A stretch of 64,000 nt of DNA, from positions 9,548,001-9,612,000 of the forward strand of contig NC_135782.1 of NCBI RefSeq assembly GCF_028453695.1. The letters are read 5' to 3'. Positions 56,798-64,000 of the stretch are shown one piece after another (positions within the stretch are counted from its first letter, which is position 1; each line of letters begins with the position of its first letter). The DNA comes from Augochlora pura (lineage: Eukaryota; Arthropoda; Insecta; Hymenoptera; Halictidae). The notes under the pieces were generated by a model. The model was not told the origin of the DNA. It was given only the letters and a program-made list of their open reading frames with translations, and ran no database searches. The position numbers and the translations under genes are program-made.

Positions 56798-57141
56798 TTG
56801 GTTCATGCGGGAACCGGTGGCTGGCATCAACGAGCCGTGCCGCGACGACGCGCAAACAAAATTTTTGCGTCCGAATCAGAGCAGCCATGCGTGGACCGGT
56901 CACCTCGTGGAAACGATTCCGCGCGTGCACACGCAAATAGAGGGCCGCGGCGTGACCGAATCGATCACGATCGAACGACCGTTCCCCGAAAGGAACGAAC
57001 CAATATATCCAGATGCTCGTTGTCGGACGCACTGCGGTATTTCCGGTTATTCCGTGAAAATTGCTCGCGCTTGATCGATCGGTCGGTTATTGGCACAGAA
57101 AAAAAAAAGGTTGAAACTCGTCGCGGAAAATGGAGCGGGGC

Positions 57142-60100
57142 TGTGTGTGTGTGTGCGTGCGTGGCTCCCTTGCTCGTAGCCTTGAATTCTGGCTCCTCGG
57201 GGCACCAATTGGGTCAAGAACGGATTCGACGCGGTGCGCGGCGGTCGTCGAAACGGTTCGGGGATCGAATGCATTTAATTACGCGGCGTGTAATGAGAAA
57301 AGCGCGGGGACGAGGAGGAGGCTCGAGAGAAATCCCGATCCGCGACCTTCGCGGCTCCTGGCTATTATAACGAGGCACGTGAGTGAACATTTCTTCGAAT
57401 TATTCGAGGATCGGGGCGAAATATCGGTCACCTTGCCGCGCGATCCTCTCGAGCTCCATTCAATTCCAGTTTCGACTAATTAGGACCGCGCGGTAATAAG
57501 TGTCACGTTCGAGGGCCGTCGCTTTGCCAATTCGTCTTTTAATCACGAAATGGAATTTTCGCGGGCGATATATGGAATATCTGTGGAAACGCCATGTTCG
57601 TTTCTTGTCGCTTTCTGTTTTTTTAATGTGTAGTTTTGCGATTTATTTTTGGTAAGGTATATTTTAATTATTTTGGTAATGGCGATGTGGATTGGCTGCC
57701 ACGTTCCAACGATTTGACTCTACAGAAATGTTTTCTTTGAATTTATTTCAAGAGCAAAATTCATGCCAACAAACCAGCAACAATTCGTGATCTGAAAGAC
57801 AATATTGAAATTAATTGAAATTAATATTGAAATTGGCGAATTAAATGATCATTTTATGTCCATGTCTATATCTTTCACGCATAATTGTCATAGATGATAC
57901 TTGATAATTAAATAAGAAAACCAGTAAAATTAAAAATAGTTTATTTCTTATTTTAAAAAACCACCTATAGTCTATTTTGAATAATCCTGCAGAATTTCGG
58001 TACAATTTTATAATACGAATTACGATAACATTTTATTATGTTGTACGACGATGCTTAAAATTTTATTTGTTTCGGATATCTCGTTTCATTCGGTTTTCTG
58101 ATAGAATTATTTCGGGGCGAATAAATCATTTGTATTTAGCGGGTGGGTATTTTTCTAGTACAATGTATCATTCGGATAATTTAAACGAGAATATTTTTCA
58201 GACATTTGGAAAATATTTTATCCGGACTCCGCGCCTATATCGGTATAAGCCTCAAGTGTTAAATTACTGGGTAGCGAATTTATCTCGAAATTAAATTGCC
58301 GGTTTTACCGTTCACGTATTTAGCCATAAATCAAAATAAGACAGCATTTTAAACCGGATGCTTTTCGACGAACGAAATGATTTTTCGTTCGATAATTTAA
58401 CACGTGAAACGAAATATTTTCATTTCGATGATCCGTTGCATGAACTAAAATATGTTAACTCATTAGTCCGGTGAATAATGTGAAATTTTATAACCTCGCA
58501 TTTCAAGCATTTCGTAACAATAAAAGCGAATGATTATTATGATCTCTTATTATTATACTGCGGATTTTATGCGTTTGTGACAAAAGTGAGTAGATCGAAT
58601 GTAACACATTAAATCCAAGACTACGATTTAATTGCATTGTTCGATTATTTTTAACCGATTGAAAATGTTAGAAATAAAAATATATTGTTATTGTACTTTC
58701 GTTTGTTGCAGTCGTGGTGCAGATATTTGGTTTGCTTACAATAAATTAAATAATTTGCTATCTTCCTTCGAAAGTATGAAATAAATGATTAAAAAAGATG
58801 TAAACATAATACAAAATTTAATCTGGCTATTTAGTTATAGTTAGTTATTTTACGTTAATTGTTGATTGGGTCTCTTAGTCGACGAATGGCGTAAGCTCTT
58901 TTCTTAATATTTTGAAAATTGGACAATTGTGTAATACTGTATACAAAATTCAGAATAGATTTTAAAAACGTTGCGATAAAATAAAATGGAAGAATAGTAA
59001 TTATGCTAACATCATTTAACATTTTATCTGCCATACCGCTATCTGAAAAATGTGATAAAATTAAATTAATACATTTAACCAAATCGAAATTGAAATGATA
59101 ACTTGTGTTACATTAATCCACAAATAAATATAATAAATATATACACAAATAAATAGTAAAGAAAACAACTACACTTAATACCAAATATTCTTTCAATTAA
59201 CTTACATTTCTCATAATTTTGAGCTCGGTCTACATGTCAACTGAGAGGTGTTTAATTATTAATAATTGCGAGCAGAAAACCGGCATCGTCGAAGAAATAA
59301 TGGCAGCCTCGACTCGGAAACTTTCTAAAAAAAAATAGCGGAAAAGCCGAATACAGACTGCAGCTAATTCGCGCGTAGAAACTTGCAGCTATACAGGGTG
59401 TTACTCGGCAAATGTCTACAAAAGAGTCACGCCGCCGGCGGGCTGTGCCTCCGTAAGAGCCGCGCGAAACGCGCGGGGCCTTTATCCGTTTCAATTTCTT
59501 CGGGCCGTTTTCCACGCGAACAAGTTTGTTCCCGACGATTTCACGAGGATCTCTTCTGTTTCTTATCCCGTCTGGGATCTCGCTATTACGGACTCTGCCG
59601 GTTCGCAATTGAATAAGAATCTGCAGTGCGTAGACGTTCCCCGACGCCCAGAAACGATAAATTCGCTATTGAAGCGAGGTCGGCAGACGCGGTGTACTCG
59701 GGAACTTGGCAGGCACAGTGCCGTCGCGTCGTCTCCGTCGTCTCCGTCGTCGACGACGAGGACGAGGACGAGGACGACGACACGTCGCCGCCGCTTCTCG
59801 TCTCCCGATCTTCTCCTCTTCCCTTTCAACTGGCCTCTTTTCCGGCCTCTCGTTCGAGCAGCCACGAGAGTACGAGACGAAAGGCAAATAGACTCTTCTG
59901 CTGTCGCGGCAAGGACGATTTTTCAAGAGCGTCATAGTCCCTGATTATCTTTGATCTTCGCCCCGCGGGGTTATCGAGGGCCGCGTCAGCTACTTCGATT
60001 CTGATTCATCTCCGCGGGAACCTTCTGCTGTCACCAGCCATTTTGGCAGCCTGCGCTTCCAGCGGCCCTAACTTCCAGCCTTGGCAAACTGCTCTTTCTT

Positions 60101-63100
60101 CCTCTCCCTCTCTCTCTCTCTCTCTCTCTCCCTTTCACACTCCATCTCTATTTCTCTCTAACTATCTCCCGCTCTGTCTCTCTTTACAGCCTGCGGAGAA
60201 AATCCTGCACCTCTATCTGTATAATACTTAGCTGCTTCAGAAATAGGGACACTTCGATTTAATATTCTATACAGAGTGTTCCAGTGTCGAGAATAGAATC
60301 GGGCAAGGGTTGACTCCACACGAGAGAAGGAATCGAGAATAAGAGATAATGTTTTTTTTATTTAAGGCTTCATTGTCGAGAAGATCGACTTTGAATTTTT
60401 AACGAGTACCATGGCTCAGATGAATGGCTCTTGATATATCATTAGTACGAACATGATGTACTGTATTACTTAATTATGTCTATGGATATAGAGTGGATTT
60501 GTATGAAAATAGGATTCCTGATTTAGTTCTTGACTTACTTTATTAATGGAAAAATTTGTTTACGTTGCTGAGTATTTCTTGCATTTTCCATTATCAATTT
60601 CTGACCAGCAGAAGTTGGCTCTTAATCATCGAGAAAAGTGTCGCGTATTGTACAGTGATTAATAATATACAGGAATTTTACCCATCGCTTATAAAATCAA
60701 ATTATACAAAATTAAAATATTAATTAGTATATAGAAAATAAGACAACCTTAATTCCTTAAAATATGTGTCAATAATTATTTCACTGTCCTTTACAAGCAT
60801 AATATTTTCTTTCGTATAATTTCAACGTCGTCCTTTCTTTAACAAAAATCTATTATATAATTTAATAAAAATTAATTATATGATTTAATCAAAAGTTTTT
60901 ATATAAATTCATTTTGTATAGAAAATAAGACAACCGTAATTCCTTAAAATATGTGTCAATAAATATTTCACTATCCTTTACAAATATAATATTTTCTTTC
61001 GTATAATTTCAACCTCGCCCTTTCTTTAATAAAAATTAATTATATAATTTAATAAAAATTAATTATATAATTTAATAAAAATTAATTATATGATTTAATA
61101 AAAATTAATTATATAATTTAATAAGAAGTTTTTATATAATTTAATCAAAAGTTTTTATATAAATTCGTTATATATTAAATTTAGACTTTAATAGAATCCA
61201 ATTACCTCGTTTTCGCACCGTTATCCCACGAATAACTATAAATAAATGAAAAAGACCACGAACGCATCTGATCGATCGACTATCGAGTACGCGTCGAATT
61301 ACAATCATCGAAATTGAGAGTCAGTCGTGCCAACAACAACGTTTGAACAAGCGCAGCGCAAAGTGTAATCCGCGATGCTCAAACGATTATGAGCGTCGGT
61401 GGGCTTGGGAAATCCAATAGCAACGCTCATGGAAAGTGAGTCGAAATAAAATTGCCGGCTATCAATTCGAACAGCGTCGCGGGGAATTAGCGGAACGACG
61501 GCACGCGGCCGGGCGGCCGGGCCGGGCCGGTTAAATATCGACGGTGAAGCCCCCTCGCTGTCAAACAACGTCATCCGCGAATTCCAGAATATTTCGCTGT
61601 CATGGCTAACGTATTTCGATCGGTGACACGATGGTCCGCCGTTTGACCGCGCTTCCCAGTGCTCGACGATCTAATATACCGGTATTTGAGTGGTCGCCGC
61701 CATTCCATTGTCCGCTCATAGAATTCGACGATGGCCGACATCGCGCGCGGACCGTTAATAACATTGCGATCCGTCCTCGTTGCTGCTGCCGCTGCTGCCA
61801 CTGCGCTCGTAACGCATTAGATTACCATCGCTTTGCGGCCTATTTAATTAGTCCCAGTGCTTTGTGAATCCCGCGAACGCAAGCTCCGGCCGATTAAGCG
61901 CACTTATCGGCCGGCACTCGACGCGACCGTGTGTTTTCCGGAGCTTTGGAAACACGAATAGTCCTCGACGTCGTTGAGCTGTATCAACCGAATCGAGAAT
62001 TCCCTAGTTGCTCCGTGGGCGTCGATCCCGTTCAAGGGTGCCCGGATAAACAATCGATTTACCCAGCGAAAACGAGCGCGGATCGTCGATCCCGTTATTT
62101 CGACTCGGCGAATCGTTTCGACGCGCAAAGTTATTCCTAACACTGTGTTTCCGATTTGCGATCAAATTGTCGACATAGCAACTGTTGCAATTTTTTGCAA
62201 TCGAGGCTTGAATTTAATTATAATTTGTATAAATTATTTAGGGACTTGTAATCTTTTAATTACTTATTTCTCGATTTTCAGTTAGTTGTTACTTGATATT
62301 TGGTTCGTCGAAATGATGGGTTACTAATTTTTTAATTGGCGAATTTAATATTAATAGATAATAAAGTAATATTTATTTTTGTTTGTCTCGATTGCAGATT
62401 CGAATACTTGGCTATTAAATGATGCTGGTCACAGAACAAGTTTTCCATTGATTCATAAGTAATCTATAGATCTTTATGCAGAATAAAAATGTTTTTCACA
62501 AGTTGCATTAATCGTGAGCAATATAGAAACGTCTTTCGAATGGTTAGCAATATACAGATCGTCTAAAGTTCATTTAATTTATCTGCTGTTTGAAATTTCA
62601 CCGACTTCTACTTTTACCGCAAACGCGTAAAATCCGCAGCTTAGTCGTAAATGTTTGCAACTGCGGTATCGTAAATATTCAACTACGGTGTCATAAATAT
62701 TTATCTACGGTTATTCTATTTGTTTCTATGTTCTGTGAAGTGCGCGTTGAAGTTTGAAACCATGGAGCAACGGAAATGGATGGAGCTTATGAAAATAATT
62801 AAATAATGCGTTCCAGTCCAGGATGATCCGTCATTGGCGGACGAAAAGTATTCAGCACGGTGGATGAGAGATTCTTGACAGTGCCAATGTTGGAACAGTC
62901 GAATTAGGGACTGTCAACGGACCGGTACAATTGGGTACATACAATTTCGCGCGGGACAGCTCTGAACGTGTGGGAGCTGATAGCGATAACAAAGTAGGTT
63001 TATGTAGAACACGACAGCGACAACGATAGATCGGTAGAAATCAATAAAGATAACGTTGTTGGACACGACATTGGAACACCGGAACATGATAGAGATGCTA

Positions 63101-64000
63101 AGCTTAAATGAGACAGAGACGGGCACGACTAATTCGCGAAGATGTAGCGATAAACTGATCAAGCATGATTTGAATCAGTATTGATTGAGAAAGATAGATT
63201 GAAACGGGACGATGTGAAAAATATGAATTGAAGAAGGGTGATTTGAAAGAGAATAAATAGAAAACGGATTAATTGAAAGCGATAAATTGAAATAAAATAA
63301 ATTAAAAAAGATAAATTAAAATAGAATAAATTGAACAAGAATAAATTGGAAAAGGGTAAATAGGAAAAGGATTAATTGGAAAAGGGTAAATAGAAAAAGG
63401 ATCAATTGAAAAAGGATAAATTAAAAAAGGATATATAGAAAAAGAATGAATTGAAAATGCATAAATTGTACAACAATGGATTGAAGAAGAATAAAGTAAA
63501 AAAATATATATTGAACAAGGATAAATCAAAGAGAGATGATTTGGAAAAGGATGAATGGAAAAAGGATTAACCGAAGAAGTATGATTTAAGAAAAGAATAA
63601 AATAAAGCAGAATGATTTAAAAATGCACGAATTGAAAAAGTGTTAATTGAAAAAGGACAAATTGAGAAAAAATTAATCGAACAAGAATGATTGAAAACAG
63701 AATTTAAAACAGTATTAATTAAATAAATGAACACTACGCCCACCATTAATTTCCCAATTAAAAATTGAAGATCAAGTCAAGAATTTCGGAAAATATTTTG
63801 CATTATTTAATATGAAAAATTAAATATCTGTCATTATTTAATACAAAAATTTAAACATCCTGCATTATTTGATACAAAAATTTAAACATCCTGCATTATT
63901 TAATACAAAAAATTAAACATCCTGCATTACTTTTTTTGCACAAATAATGTATAATAACTGCGTCCAAACGAAAAATTGAAAAGAAAACGATCAAGACGCT
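57142..64000 (+). repeat. 6.86 kb segment, second copy (matches 8273-15132)
   Basis: The copy starts at the TG run and continues to the last base of the window, with no sign of the match ending. The left flank (56450-57141) is absent from the first copy because a gap begins there. Features inside repeat those of the first copy: K1-like motif near 58553, CT run near 60107, 187 bp tandem near 60730, 15 bp minisatellite near 63198, 31 bp tandem near 63801. The single-base differences lie mainly at 62170-62870. Confidence 0.97.

Larger units (their letters stand above)
55823..57141. other. AT-rich then CpG-rich block up to the duplication, no gene called
   Basis: Positions 55823-56450 are AT-rich, with a TA microsatellite at about 55903-55932. 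Positions 56450-57141 are CpG-rich, with a (GC)12 run at 56774-56797. A 227-codon + frame starts at 56687 and crosses the duplication boundary. It opposes - frames and has no domain, so it is not called. Confidence 0.5.

Noticed and set aside
56687..57370. 227-codon open frame
   Set aside because: It runs through a (GC)12 array, opposes other open frames, and shows no recognisable motif. Its right part crosses the duplication boundary.
1..64000. tRNA, rRNA, CRISPR arrays or known insect microRNAs
   Set aside because: I looked for B-box-like GGTTCRA strings with paired acceptor stems, rRNA-like text, regularly spaced repeats with unique spacers, and a few well-known insect microRNA sequences, and found none that hold up.

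Overview
This is eukaryotic nuclear DNA, almost certainly from an insect. The best guess is a bee or another hymenopteran. That rests on alternating AT-rich and CpG-rich blocks of roughly 1-2 kb, many TTAA-flanked miniature transposons, and a Tc1/mariner-type miniature element. This is inference; no gene here fixes the species. No intact protein-coding gene, tRNA or rRNA can be supported. Open frames on both strands sit mostly in CpG-rich blocks where stop codons are rare, and none reads as a known protein. The only protein relic recognised is a broken RNase H fragment of a non-LTR retrotransposon (34231-34550). The window is best read as intergenic or large-intron DNA.

Assembly layout: three contigs are joined by two gaps of exactly 100 N (8173-8272 and 28128-28227). 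Contig A is 1-8172, contig B 8273-28127 and contig C 28228-64000. The first 6.86 kb of contig B (8273-15132) reappears almost identically, in the same orientation, as the last 6.86 kb of the window (57142-64000). The homology starts at the first base of contig B. A duplicated haplotype or misplaced contig is likely; a true recent segmental duplication is the alternative. All features in that stretch are therefore listed as pairs or counted once.

The main biological content is a community of short TTAA-flanked inverted-repeat elements (about 200-330 bp, plus one of 867 bp) of piggyBac type, about 20 copies in at least eight families (called A, B, C, D, E, F, G, J here). None encodes a transposase. 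They show datable layering. E1 sits inside D1 with a clean TTAA duplication, and J2 sits at the same internal TTAA of D4. B1/A2 and A3/C1 abut and share one TTAA. A Tc1/mariner-type element with TA duplication sits inside the 867 bp element at 39997-40863. Several family A and C copies carry a hairpin just inside the terminal repeat, and in one copy both arms have changed together.

Other structure: a 196 bp inverted repeat (about 97% identical) 2 kb apart at 17659-20033; a 17-copy, 32 bp minisatellite at 30389-30930 that begins with an inverted half-unit; several shorter tandem arrays; a 23-base G run; and a dispersed three-copy motif. The rest is featureless AT-rich or CpG-rich sequence, described block by block.
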